From Stomoxys calcitrans (Eukaryota; Arthropoda; Insecta; Diptera; Muscidae), in contig NC_081554.1 of assembly GCF_963082655.1 (NCBI RefSeq), positions 43,396,854-43,460,853 of the forward strand: a stretch of 64,000 bases of DNA, in the 5' to 3' direction. Shown one piece after another: positions 45,056 through 55,280 of the stretch (the first letter of the stretch is position 1; each line of letters opens with the position of its first letter). The notes under the pieces are model-generated. The model searched no databases and had not been told where the DNA came from. It saw only the letters and a list, made by a program, of their open reading frames with translations. Made by a program: the position numbers and the translations under genes.

Positions 45056-46920
45056 TAACAGCTAACACGCAGGGGATGTCCCCTATGAATGCAGGGCATT
45101 GCGTTGGCGAGAGGAAATTAGGAATTGGAGGGGGGGAAAGGATGTAAAGCTTATTGACATTTGTCCTAAATCTTTGGATGTCAAAATGGGTGGGAAAAAC
45201 ATTAGCCGGAAATCGATTCTACATACGAACGGTTCATGCGAAATAAGAATTCCCTTTATAATGCATTGTGCGAATTCGCTGGCCAATCAATTACAAACGG
45301 GTGTGAGTTCCTGGAATATCTAGTATCCCTGACATACATCCCTACATCAGGAATAAGAAAACGAATATCAGATGAACACACACCATGAAAGTACCGATAG
45401 AACGGCGCCAAACAACCCACATTGCGACAATGATCAAGGAAGGCAATAGAGTTGGATACCGCACTGTCCCCAATCAACGCCATCGCTCTCCTCTGTACAC
45501 GGCCCAGTAGAGCTCCATACATGTGAGTTGTACTCTATTTTCGGTCTTATGAAAATGGTGTATATGTTAGAAAGATCAGAGGGAGTGAAGTTATTCTTAC
45601 ACTGTTTAAGGAACCTAAACACTTGAATGCTTCTTTCGACACTTCAAATACATGTCTAGCCCAAGGGACATCACTTTGTATTTTGCATGCCCCGAACATC
45701 AAGAGCTTCTGATTGCTCAACATTTATACCCCGTTGATAGACAAAGATGATCGTTATGGGTCAACGAATCGTTTGTGTGACAACAAGCAGCACTGAGTCT
45801 TCTGTGCATTAAAATCTACTCGGTTCATTCGACCCCACTCAGAAATGGCCAGCAAATCCTGGCAGAGTGTATCATCCATAACCCGCCTCTTGTCCTCAAT
45901 CTCTCGAAGACTCGGCCTATGGTCGAATGAGTACGAATGACAGAGATTACTGTCATCCGCAAATGAGTAGATCGGAATCGATGTCTGATCCAACAGATGA
46001 TGAAGATAAGAAAAAGAGAAGGAGAAAGAATAGAGCCCTGGGGTACACCTGCGGTCAATTTTCGCTCATTGGATGAGAACCCATCTGAAACGACTCGAAT
46101 AGTGCGATCTCTGAGAAAGCTTGAAATAAATCGAACGAAGCCATTACCGACACCAAATGCGACAAGCTTTGATAGTAGTGCACCGTGCCAGACCCTATCC
46201 AATGCCTTGGAGATATCCAGAACCACAACCTTACTCTCACCAAACTGGTGGATTGAGTGACTCCAACGTTCCGACAGTAGAGCCATGAGGTCGCCTGTAG
46301 AGCGATTTCTGCGGAACCCATACTGTTGGACGCTAAGAAGGCCATTCGACTCTAAATACCTCACAAGATGGTGATTGACCGTGCCCTCCATGACCTTGGA
46401 GAGAGCGAAGCACAACGCAATTGGCCGATAATTCGCAGGGTTGCTTGCCTCACCCTTTTCGGGTATTGGCTGAACGTTCGCAACCTTCCAATGCGCCGGG
46501 AGGACTCCCGCACGGATAGGCAAGATTGAAAAGGTTGCGTAATGGACGAGCAAGCGTCGAAGAACACTTGCGTAAGACAAGTGTTGATATGCCTCTAGGG
46601 CCCGGGGATTTATTTACGTCTAGATTTTCGCATTTGGGTGCATAAGTTATCCAATATTGAATTGGTGAATAACCATGCTCTCCATGACCTTGTAAAAAGT
46701 GGAGCATATCCCAATTGGCCAATAATTCGCAGGGTTGTTTGCCTCACCTTGCCTTGGGTATTGGGTAAACGTTCACAACCTTCCAACGCGCCGGGAAGAC
46801 TCCAGCACGTGCGTGGGCAAGGTTGAAAAGGTTGCGTAATGGGCGAGCGAGCGTCGAAGAACACCTGCGTCAGACAAGTGTTGATATGCCATCCGGGCCT
46901 GGGGATGGCCAGGGGATGTA
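45056..46920 (-). pseudogene. CR1-like non-LTR retrotransposon remnant, copy B3
   Basis: Minus strand, with 3' UTR block TAACACGCAGGGGATGTCCC at 45064-45083. Reading from 46580: WKVANVQPIPEKGEASNPAN, QQYGFRRNRSTGDLMALLSE, LDISKALDRVW (F to L in the usual AFDRVW), FISSFLRDRTIRVV and TAGVPQGSILSP. A frameshift follows and the next frame (45993-45754) holds IYSFADDSNLCHSYSFDH and NAQKTQCCLLSHKRF. The thumb text FRFLKQCKNNFTPSDLSNIY (about 45620-45560) and AMALIGDSAVSNSIAFLDH (about 45490-45430) are in further frames. The N-terminal segment (GISTLVLRKCSSTLARPLRN and the following codons) appears twice, around 46485-46620 and 46775-46905. Catalytic residues survive, but the element is frame-broken. 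Confidence 0.85.
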
Positions 46921-47744
46921 TGTTGGTGGGAAAATCGATATTTAAATGTTTTACAAACGGAATGAAACTCACCATCCTATGGTGGTGGATATGAAAACAA
47001 GAATTTTCCAAAATGGTACAGGTAAATCCAGTTTCGAACATGTTGGTGCGCCCACGCATTAATTTTCCACACTTTAAAGTCGAAATGGTCCAACATTTTT
47101 GGAACGAATTTTCCAAAATTGAAATATTTTCAACAAATTTTTGTTTTCAGTAAGAGATACAGTTGGTAAGAAGATAAATTTGGTTATGGATTACACCCTG
47201 TAACCATTCACAAAACTTGATTCGATATCTCCTATTTCTGTGCACCGTGCAGCCAAGAAGAGCAACACCATCGTCCTTTAAAAGTAAGTAAATTCGCATT
47301 TACGAAATACTTCTTGTGGCTTTGAGTTTGTGCAAGTTTTGCTCGCGTCGCTGTGTACTTTTGGGCCATTTCCATTACTTCGCCTGCAACCAACGCCAGT
47401 AGTTTTTAAATTGAATGTTCCGTTTTGGTAGCAATAAATCAAGAAAATTGATTCAAATTTAGGTTAAATTGAAGTGACAAATATGCGAGAATGCAAATAG
47501 TAATTGGATTTTCGACTTAGTTTTCTCTTTTTTTTACAGTGCATAAAATATTCGAATACTAAGCCACAGCTTAACTTGTATTGCAGAGGGGAACATTACT
47601 TAATTAAATGTCAGAAAATACAGCTACCAAAGTAATTCTTTAGTAAATATTCAAAGGCGTTTTGCTAAGAGTGCTACTGCAATGCGCTGTTGGCTTTCGG
47701 AAAACTTATTTGCCACAATGCTTTTGCTTACTATGTACAAAAGG
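46921..47744. other. Stretch without recognised genes
   Basis: A small DINE-like terminus (CACCATCCTATGGTGGTGG, 46971-46989) is present. The remainder is AT-rich and shows nothing identifiable. Confidence 0.4.
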
Positions 47745-48605
47745 GAAAAGGATATAAGAAAAGATTTGCTCTGCTATTAGAGCGACATCAAGATATGGTC
47801 CGGTTTGGACCACAATTAAATTATATGTTGGAGACCTGTGTAAAATGTCAGCCAATTCGAATAAGAATTGCGCCCTTTGTGGGCTCAAGAAGTAAAATAG
47901 AGAGATCGATTTATATGGGAGCTGTATCGGGCTATAGACCGATTCAGACCATAATAAACAGGTATGTTAATGGTCATGAGAGAATCCGTCGTATTTCAGG
48001 CAAATCGGATAATAATTGCGACCTCTAGAGGCTCAAGAAGTCAAGATACCAGATCGGTTTATATCGCAGCTATATCAGGTTATGAACCGACTTGTACTTT
48101 TTTGGACATAGTTGTTGAAAGTAACAATAAAAAACGTCTTGCGAAATTTCAGCCAAATCGGATAGAAATTGCGCCCTCTAGAAGCTCAAGAAGTCAAGTC
48201 CCCAGATCTGTTTATATGACAGCTATATCAGGTTATGAACCGATTTGAACCATATTTGGCACAGTTGTTGGATATCATAACTAAATACTATGTGCCAAAA
48301 TTCATTCATTGGATAAGAATTGCGCCCTCTAGAGGCTCAAGAAGTCAAGACCCAAGATTGGTTTATATGACAGCTATAGAAGGTTATGGACCGATTTGAA
48401 CCATACTTGGCACAGTTGTTGGATATAATAACAAAACACGTCGTGCAAAATTTCATTTTAATCGGATAAGAATTGCGCACTTTAGAGGCTCAAGAAGTCA
48501 AGACCCAAGATCGGTTTATATGGCAGCTATATCAGGTTATGGACCGATTTGAACCATACTTGGCACAGTTGTTGGATATAATAACAAAACACGTCGTGCA
48601 AAATT
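47745..48605 (+). mobile_element. DINE-1-like element, truncated both sides
   Basis: Starts within the non-repeated left arm (AAAAGGATATAAGAAAAGAT, TGGTCCGGTTTGGACCAC). It continues into five monomers anchored at 47865, 48013, 48166, 48317 and 48470 (spacing 148, 153, 151, 153). The right end is cut at a SINE fragment. Confidence 0.8.
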
Positions 48606-48608
48606 TCA

Positions 48609-48730
48609 TTTTCGGCATTTAGGAGGGGAAAACCACTGCTGAACATTTTTTATAATGTTGTTGCCAGGATTCGAACCCAGGCGTTCAGCGTCATAAGCGG
48701 ACATTCTATCTTCTGCACTACGTTGGCGTC
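48609..48730 (-). mobile_element. SINE 5' fragment
   Basis: GGAGGGGAAAACCACTGCTG to the head complement: box B GGATTCGAACCCAGGCG, box A variant GACATTCTATCTTCTGCAC, and the end TACGTTGGCGTCG. The 3' half is absent and the element abuts a DINE-like copy. Confidence 0.75.
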
Positions 48731-49195
48731 GTGAAAGATAGTTATCATGTTCTCTGCCAATGTCCGGCTTTAAGTCATAATAGGAATAATAATCTTGGTT
48801 CTTTTTTCTATCAGGCGTTGGAGGAGGTAAAAGGACTGAATCCAGAGATTCAAGTTTTTGTCCTATCATCAAAGTGGTATGAGAGGTTATAATGATCAAT
48901 TGTGGAGTAATCAGTGACGGCGTCAGCTGATCAACCCAGATCGAAAGGGAAAGGCTATTGCGGAATCACTCTGAAGACTGTATCCAGGCAATTTGTAATC
49001 TTTTGTTCTATCATCACAGTGGTACGAAAGGGCATAATGATGAATTGTGCAGTAATTAGTGGCGTCTGCAGTTAATCTTCCTAAAGATAAAGGCTATTGA
49101 GGAATCACAATGGGCTATATATGTGCTCTGCGGATGCTTAGACATCTAATATCTGGTATCATCCTCATCCAATATAACCTAACCTTGTACACAAA
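48731..49195 (+). pseudogene. 3' end of an LOA/I-type retrotransposon (copy A7)
   Basis: Plus-strand text DSYHVLCQCPALSHNR followed by LGSFFYQALEEVKGLNPE resembles the H-x4-C metal-binding tail after RNase H, then stops (about 48735-48890). The 3' UTR has a tandem pair of roughly 145-bp segments (TATCATCAAAGTGGTATGAG at about 48864 and the similar TATCATCACAGTGGTACGAA at about 49010). It ends in ATATAACCTAACCTT, the CCTAA-type terminus of the family. Confidence 0.6.
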
Positions 49196-49204
49196 TTAAC
49201 AAGG

Positions 49205-49372
49205 GCTGGCAGAAAGAGAGACAAACGGAACGGAAATTGTTAAACGAATCAGAAAAAGATTCTGAGTCGATCCGTATACTCATCAATGGCTCTATCGCTA
49301 TCGCCATCACAAGCAAACGCACTAAGTTGTAATACCCTGTATCACAGTGGTAGTGGAGTGTATAAATAGTGT
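49205..49372 (+). mobile_element. DINE-1-like terminal fragment
   Basis: AATCAGAAAAAGATTCTGAG, GCAAACGCACTAAGTTGTAA, then TACCCTGTATCACAGTGGTA and GTGTATAAATAG. This is the complement of the left end of the copy at 3976. Confidence 0.65.
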
Positions 49373-49724
49373 CCAGAAATGAGATAATGAAAGGCCAACA
49401 ACGTCAACCATAAAATTTTGTATTATTCCGGGAATTTTCTTTTACATTATGGTGAAGGTTAAAAGTCTTAAGAAATGTTTTTTCTTACCTTGAAATCACT
49501 GCTTTGAACTCCGTCGCTTAGAAAAAGAGGTGTTGCGCTGCTCTTTACTCTTAGATTGGTAGTGTCAATGAACTATACTTTGGTGTAAAACTTGTTTTTC
49601 TTGGCGTAGTTCATTGTATTAACCGCTGATTTGTTGACGGTGCAATCTAAAAAAGACAAAAAATAATTTTTGCAATATGGAAAATGGTTCCAATAAAAAT
49701 GCACCCCTTCTTCTTTTTATATAT
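49373..49724. other. Stretch without recognised features
   Basis: AT-rich; no repeats or coding signals noticed. Confidence 0.35.
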
Positions 49725-50395
49725 AAAAATCAATTTTTGTTTGTTTGTTTGTATGTTTGTGTGTTCCTTATAGACTCAAAAACGGCTGAACCGATTTTCT
49801 TGAAATTTTCACAGATGGTGCATAATGACCCCGTGGTGAAAATAGGGTACTAAATTTTTCGATATCTAAAGGGGGGCGGACTCTCCCCCTTACCCTAATT
49901 TTCAGAAACGCCAGATCTTGGAGATGGGTGGTGCGATTTAAGAGAAATTTTGTGTGCTCTGATGTAGTACCCTAAAATTAAAAATTTGGTATCCAAATTT
50001 CGGATAGGGTACCTAGGGGGGGGGGTGCCCCACCGTAAAACCACCAAACATATATTTAGGCCAATCACGACAATATATGACTCAAATGAAAGGTATTTAG
50101 GATAAGAAAACGTATCTGATATTCAAGTGTCGGACCAAGTGCTAGGGGTACCACCCCAAGCCCCAAAACACCCCTTAATCGGACATGTTTACCGACCATG
50201 GCAATATGGGACTCAAATGAAAGGTATTTGCGAGTAGAATACGAATCTGATATCCAAATGTGGGACCACGTTTCTGTAGGTCCTCCCCTTCCCCGAAACA
50301 CCCCCCAAACTGGACTTATTTACTGACCATGGAAATATGGGGCTTAAATAAAAGGTATTTGAATGTGGAATACGAATCTGATATCCATTACTATT
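49725..50395 (+). repeat. Repeat family Y, second copy with head
   Basis: Head at 49725-50000 (TTTGTTTGTTTGTATGTTTG, ACTCAAAAACGGCTGAACCG, GGGGGGCGGACTCTCCCCC). Three ~125-bp units follow (cores near 50080, 50203 and 50333) sharing ATGGGACTCAAATGAAAGG and ACGAATCTGATATCCA. Organisation is the same as at 9.4-11.3 kb. The block just after it (50388-50427) ends in AACCTAACCTAACCTAACA, probably a separate tiny retrotransposon 3' end. Confidence 0.65.
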
Positions 50396-50429
50396 TGCAC
50401 CGTATTTTCAACCTAACCTAACCTAACAC

Positions 50430-50645
50430 ATTTGTTGAAAATCATCACCACGTCGGATAAGAATTGAGCCCTTTAGGGCCTCAAGAAGGCAAGTTCCGCG
50501 ATCGATTATTATGGCCCATTTTCAATCCTAACTAACCTTCACTAATAGGTGGTATTTGTGCAAAATTTCAAGTGCCTAGCTTAACTTCTTTGAAAGTTTC
50601 GCGTGTTTTCGATAGACAGACGGACGGACATGGTAGGGTATTAAA
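50430..50645 (+). mobile_element. DINE-1-like 3' fragment
   Basis: ATCGGATAAGAATTGAGCC-like monomer end, then ATTTGTGCAAAATTTCAAGT and GATAGACAGACGGACGGACA. The terminal ATCC/TATGGTGG end is missing. Confidence 0.65.
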
Positions 50646-50739
50646 TATGGTAGTATTAAAATGATTGAATCAATTCATTTGTTGCATCATGGTTCGAAAT
50701 AAATGTAAATATTTTTGTTTGTAATCATAGATTTTTCTA

Positions 50740-51346
50740 AAGGGTGATTTTTTTGAGGTTAGGATTTTCATGCATTAGTATTTGACAGATCACGTGGGAT
50801 TTCAGACATGGTGTCAAAGAGAAAGATGCTCAGTATGCTTTGACATTTCATCATGAATAGACTTACTAACGAGCAACGCTTGCAAATCATTGAATTTTAT
50901 TACCAAAATCAGTGTTCGGTTCGAAATGTGTTCATTCACCGTAACGTTGCGTCCAACAGCATCTTTGAAAAAATACGGTCCAATGATTCCACCAGCGTAC
51001 AAACCACACAAAACAGTGCATTTTTCGGGATGCATGGGCAGTTCTTGAACGGCTTCTGGTTGCTCTTCACTCCAAATGCGGCAATTTTGCTTATTTACGT
51101 AGCCATTCAACCAGAAATGAGCCTCATCGCTGAACAAAATTTGTCAAAATTTGAACACATTTCGAACCGAACACTTGTTTTGGTAATAAAATTCAATGAT
51201 TTGCAAGCGTTGCTGGTTAGTAAGTCTATTCATGATGAAATGTCAAAGCATACTGAGCATCTTTCTCTTTGACACCATGTCTGAAATCCCACGTGATCTG
51301 TCAAATACTAATGCATGAAAATCCTAACCTCAAAAAAATCACCCTT
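50740..51346. mobile_element. Palindromic mariner derivative with 195-bp inverted arms (M3)
   Basis: The arms 50740-50934 and 51152-51346 are near-identical inverted copies of the same mariner 5' end: terminus AAGGGTGATTTTTTTGAGGT, leader, and the start codons of transposase (MNRLTNEQRLQIIEFYYQNQ in the left arm; the right arm reads the same in reverse with one or two changes). TA flanks both ends (50738-50739 and 51347-51348). The 217-bp loop holds a minus-strand transposase piece beginning FSDEAHFWLNGYVNKQNCRI and running through ELPMHPEKCTVLCGLYAGGI and IIGPYFFKDAVGRNVTVNE, with the first catalytic Asp only. It is non-autonomous, but both ends are intact, so mobilisation in trans is possible in principle. 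Confidence 0.92.
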
Positions 51347-51497
51347 TACTACAAAAAAAAAAAAAAATTGAATAAAAAAGTACTGCAAGCATAAATGCAG
51401 ATATGATTCCTGTAGTTAAGTTATGAGTTTTATTTTTTATAGTATCAATACCTTTTTTGCTGGCGGATATTGTGCTCTTTTATGCTCAATCAATATA

Positions 51498-53369
51498 CAG
51501 TGGCACAGATATGTCTACATGGGTATATTTAAACCCATCTGCTACGCAGACGATGTTACAATACTTCCAAGGGGTAAGGATCGGAACGAGCTATGCAGAA
51601 GGGCCGAAAGGGTCTCGCATATGTTATATGACAGGGCTAGACCCAGAGGTCTCAATGTTAACCCAGAGAAGACTGAAGTATGCCTGTACACGAGGAAGAC
51701 GAAGGTGGGCAAATTTAACGCGCCACCTTTCCTCAATAAGACGATTTCGATATCTGGCAAGGTCAAATACTTAGGTGTGATCTTGGACAGGAAACTGAAT
51801 TAAAAGTGCCACATTCAGGAGCGTACTGAGAAGGCTGATAGATGTTGGACACTATGTAGACGGGCCGCAGGCTCTAAATGGGGCCTGAATTCAAGGATAG
51901 TCCACTAGCTCTAAAGGAGCGTGATTAACGCCTCAGTAGTTTGGTGGACTGCTATGGAGCAAAAGTGCAACATAAGGACCATACAACAGGTTCAGAGAAC
52001 ATGTTGTCTTGGCATAGGAGGAGCGATGAGGACTACGCCCACTAGGCCACTGGAGACTATTCTAGATATCCGACCCATTGACATATAGATTAAGTGTGAG
52101 GTAGCCAGTGCTGCTATGAGACTTAAAGCGATGGGAGAATGGATTGAGGATGGGAGCTGCTCATACCATCCTGGTATAATCGAGGCGACGATAGGAAACC
52201 TGGAAGAAAGGGAAGAGGTTTCCAATCGGATACCTGAGATGAACCTTGAAGTAGAGAGCGAGGCACTGCTACCATTGGCACAGTCTTGGATTGAAGGAAC
52301 CCTAGTATAGCCATCTGGAAGATCATGTCACACGGATGGATCAAAGCTAGAGGACAGAGTGGGCCTAGGGGTTTACATTGAGAACCCAGGGACTGAGATC
52401 TGTTTTAGACTGCCAGACCATAATACGGTCCTGCAGGCGGAGATCCGGGCCATCACGGAATGCATGAAGTGGTGTGGAGCTAACGCGAGGACGTCGATTG
52501 TGAACATCTTTGCCGACAATAAAATTGCCATAAGGGCAATAACAACCAGAACGTAAAGTCACGAACAGTCTTGCAGTGTAAGAAGGAGATTAACGCCTTC
52601 TCTGAGAATGGGAAAATCCGCATTGTTTGTGTGCCGGGTCATAACGGAGTAAGGGGAAATAAAAGGGCAGACGATTTGGCGGTGAAGGCCAGAGGACTGC
52701 CGTCAATAAACTTGGTTAACCCGAAGCCTTTCGGCACGACGCAGTCCGAGTTAAGGGAGTGGGCGATGAATGCGCATGCAACATTGTGGAACAGCGAAAC
52801 GGTCGGTAGGACGGCGAAAATCCTATGGGGCGATTCAGATCGTGAGAAGACGAGGCTATTACTGAAAGGAAGCAAGAAGGAGGTCAGTATAGCTATTGGT
52901 ATCATAACGGGACAAATGGGACTACGAGCTCGCTTACGTAAAATCGGTGCGACAAGTGATAGCATGTGTAGGGCATGCGGGGAAGATGATGAGACGTTGG
53001 AGCATTTCATTTGTCATTGCCCGGCTTTCGCGTCTAACAGATACCGGCACTTAGGTGGAGACACAATACCAGACATGAACCAACTTAGGGGAGTGGTATT
53101 GAAAACAATTAAGGATTTTTTAAGTAGCACGGAATTCCTAACTTAAAATTTTCTTTGAAGAGGTTTATAGGTTTTAGAGCGCACAACAAGCCGATTACTG
53201 GCGTCGGTGTATGTCCATAGTGCCATGGGGCGGATTAATATAGGCACCCTCTTTTCAACCTAACCTAATACTGGTAACCTTGGTAAACAATTTTTTACTT
53301 GGGTGAAAAACTTTTTCGTTCAAAAAAATTGGTTTGGTAAACACGTATGCAGACTTTTCTGTGCCACTG
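51498..53369. mobile_element. Tc1-like terminal inverted repeats enclosing a retrotransposon fragment
   Basis: CAGTGGCACAGATATGTCTA at 51498 and its inverted partner ending GCAGACTTTTCTGTGCCACTG at 53369 form Tc1-style termini. Counting the TA and flanking AT, the perfect inverted match is 17 bp (51493-51509 and 53358-53374). TA flanks each side (51496-51497 and 53370-53371). Only about 115 bp of non-retrotransposon DNA remains inside; the rest is LOA-like copy A5. No Tc1 transposase seen. Confidence 0.72.
51520..53275 (+). pseudogene. LOA/I-type retrotransposon 3' half, best RNase H (copy A5)
   Basis: 5'-truncated just before the catalytic box: FKPICYADDVTILPRG (YADD intact, about 51525-51575), then GLNVNPEKTEVCLYTRKTKV, YLGVILDRKLN (to a stop near 51803), and frame-broken VWWTAMEQKCNIRTIQQVQ-like text. 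RNase H follows: CHTDGSKLEDRVGLGVYIEN (first Asp), AEIRAITECMKWCGANAR (Glu), FADNKIAIRAITT (Asp), and after one stop VCVPGHNGVRGNKRADDLAV (about 52627-52686, last Asp). The C-terminal frame to 53146 ends CRACGEDDETLEHFICHC, a CX2C...HX4C metal-binding tail. The 3' UTR block AGAGCGCACAACAAGCCGAT and the terminus CAACCTAACCTAA complete the element. Endonuclease and ORF1 are missing. Confidence 0.88.
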
Positions 53370-53374
53370 TATAT

Positions 53375-53704
53375 ATATAAATAGGTTCTTGCCTTTACTC
53401 TACCAGCCAACAATATCTTCATTCAAGTGGTCTATGAGAATTTCAATGAACCTGGTTAATGCTAGCAACACAAAAGAGAACAAAAATCAAGCCACATTCA
53501 ATTGATTTTGACTTTTAACAGAGATAACATACCTAAATGGACACGTATTGAATGGGTTTCAAAAGTTGAATTTAAGTTTGTATGGTGAAAAAAGTTTGTA
53601 CATAGTGAAGTAACATATATCAGTAAAAAGAAAAAAGATGGAATATTTTCCTATGATGCTGAGCACCTGTATTTAAATCCAATCAGGAATAATTTAAATA
53701 AAAC
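53375..53704. other. Stretch without recognised features
   Basis: AT-rich; nothing identified. Confidence 0.35.
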
Positions 53705-54003
53705 AAGTAAAATACGCATTAAGTTCGTCCGTGCCAAATTTTGAGACCCACCACCATAGATATATTAACTATAACACTACTATACCCATATTTATATCCA
53801 AATATAGTCCGATCTTAATCACATTTGGTTCAGGTGCTAAGAATCTCCATACAAGTAACAGTTCGATTTCGAATGATAAAGCCCTAATTCGGATGATCGA
53901 TCTATATGACAGCTATATCAAAATATGATCCCATCTGAACCATATTTAGGTTAGATGTCGGGAGTTTAAAAGCAGCTCACTGTTTCAAATTTCAGCAAAA
54001 CTA

Positions 54004-54187
54004 GAGAATAAATGCGAATTTTATGGCCTTAAGGCCCTAAAGCTGAAAATTGGTCTCTATATTTAAATAAAGTCCGGTCTGAACCATTTTCTCTGTCCCG
54101 AAAATGGTTCGGACCGGACTATATTTAAATGTAAAGACCAATCTTCAGCTTTAGGGCCTTAAGGCCATAAAATTCGCATTTATTCTC
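54004..54187. repeat. 88-bp near-perfect inverted repeat
   Basis: Arms 54004-54091 and 54100-54187 surround an 8-bp spacer (TCTGTCCC). Each arm holds AAATGCGAATTTTATGGCCT and AGTCCGGTCTGAACC-type text. About five mismatches in 88 were counted by eye. It is a head-to-head duplication of a DINE-like monomer. Confidence 0.9.
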
Positions 54188-54644
54188 CGGTTTTGCTGTT
54201 AGGAGTCTTAACACAACTCACTGTTCCAAATTTCAGCGAAGTCAGGTAATAAATGCGCCTGTTATGAGCCTAAATCGGCAGATTGGTCTAGATGACAGCT
54301 ATATCCAAATATGTTCCGAATTGGTCAATTTTTCGTTCGGATATCGACGGGCCTAATAAAACTCACTAAGGCAACTTTCAGCGAAATCGGGCAATAAATG
54401 CACCTATAATAGGGTTAAGACCCTATATGTTCCGATCTGGACCATTTTTAGCTCGGATATCGACTGGCCTAATAACACTATGCCAAATTTCAGCGAAATG
54501 GGGTAATAAACGCTTTTGTTATAGGCTTAAGACCCTAAATCGCCTGTTGGGTCTATATGGCAGCTATACCCAAAATCTGATGTGGCCCATTCAAGAAGTT
54601 AACCAGCGTATAGAAGCCCGTCTGTCTGTTGAAACCACGCAAAT

Positions 54645-54887
54645 TGTAAATTTTGCCCATGAACATTCCACTAAGGAACATATATTTTTCATAAATCAGT
54701 GAGTGCAGTCCGATTCAAGTTTAAGCTCAATGATAAGGAACCTCCTTTTTATAGCCGAGTCCAAACGGCGTGCCACAGTGCGACACCTCTTTGGAGAGAA
54801 GTTTTACAAGGCATAGTACCTCACAAATGTTGCCAGCATTAGGAGGGGAAAACCACCGCTGAAAATTGAAACCTCTGCGCTACGGTG
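54645..54887 (-). mobile_element. SINE copy with deleted box B region
   Basis: From TTTTGCCCATGAACATTCCA through CTTTTTATAGCCGAGTCC and GAGGGGAAAACCACCGCTGA, then directly AACCTCTGCGCTACGGTGAT. About 65 bp including box B are missing, so it cannot be transcribed from the usual internal promoter. Confidence 0.82.
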
Positions 54888-55280
54888 ATCCGATGCGGAT
54901 CATACTTGGCACGGATGCTGGTAGTCATAATGCAAGTCTTTGTTCCAAAGCCAAATCGGATGAAAATTCAGGCTTCTAGGAGCGCAAGAAGACAAATCGG
55001 CGGATCGGTTTATATGGGGGCCATATCCAAATCTGAACCAATATGACCCATTTGCAATTCCCAACGACCTACATCAATATTAAGTGCCTTTGCCAGCGGC
55101 TAGCATTGCGCGTCCGACCGCTATCGTGATTTCGGCAGACGGTCATGGCTAGATCGAGTTAGAATGTCGAGACGATCCAGAAAATATACACTTTATGGGG
55201 TCACAAATCAACATTTCGAGGAGTTACAAAGGAAATGGCTAGATAAGTATACCCCCATCCTAGGGTGGTGGGTATAAAAA

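Larger units (their letters stand above)
53707..55280 (+). mobile_element. DINE-1-like element with internal hairpin and nested SINE
   Basis: The left end is decayed (TTAAGTTCGTCCGTGCCAAA, then GACCCACCACCATAG). Monomers of the second subfamily follow (AAATTTCAGCGAAATCGG variants, AATAAATGCGCC). The right end is GGCAGACGGTCATGGCTAGA, TATACACTTTATGGGGTC and CCATCCTAGGGTGGTGGGTA plus TAAAAA. It contains a large hairpin (54004-54187) and a SINE (54645-54887). Confidence 0.78.

Noticed and set aside
50388..50427. Interstitial telomere repeat
   Set aside because: Only three AACCTA units, and the same motif ends LOA-like retrotransposon copies elsewhere in the window.
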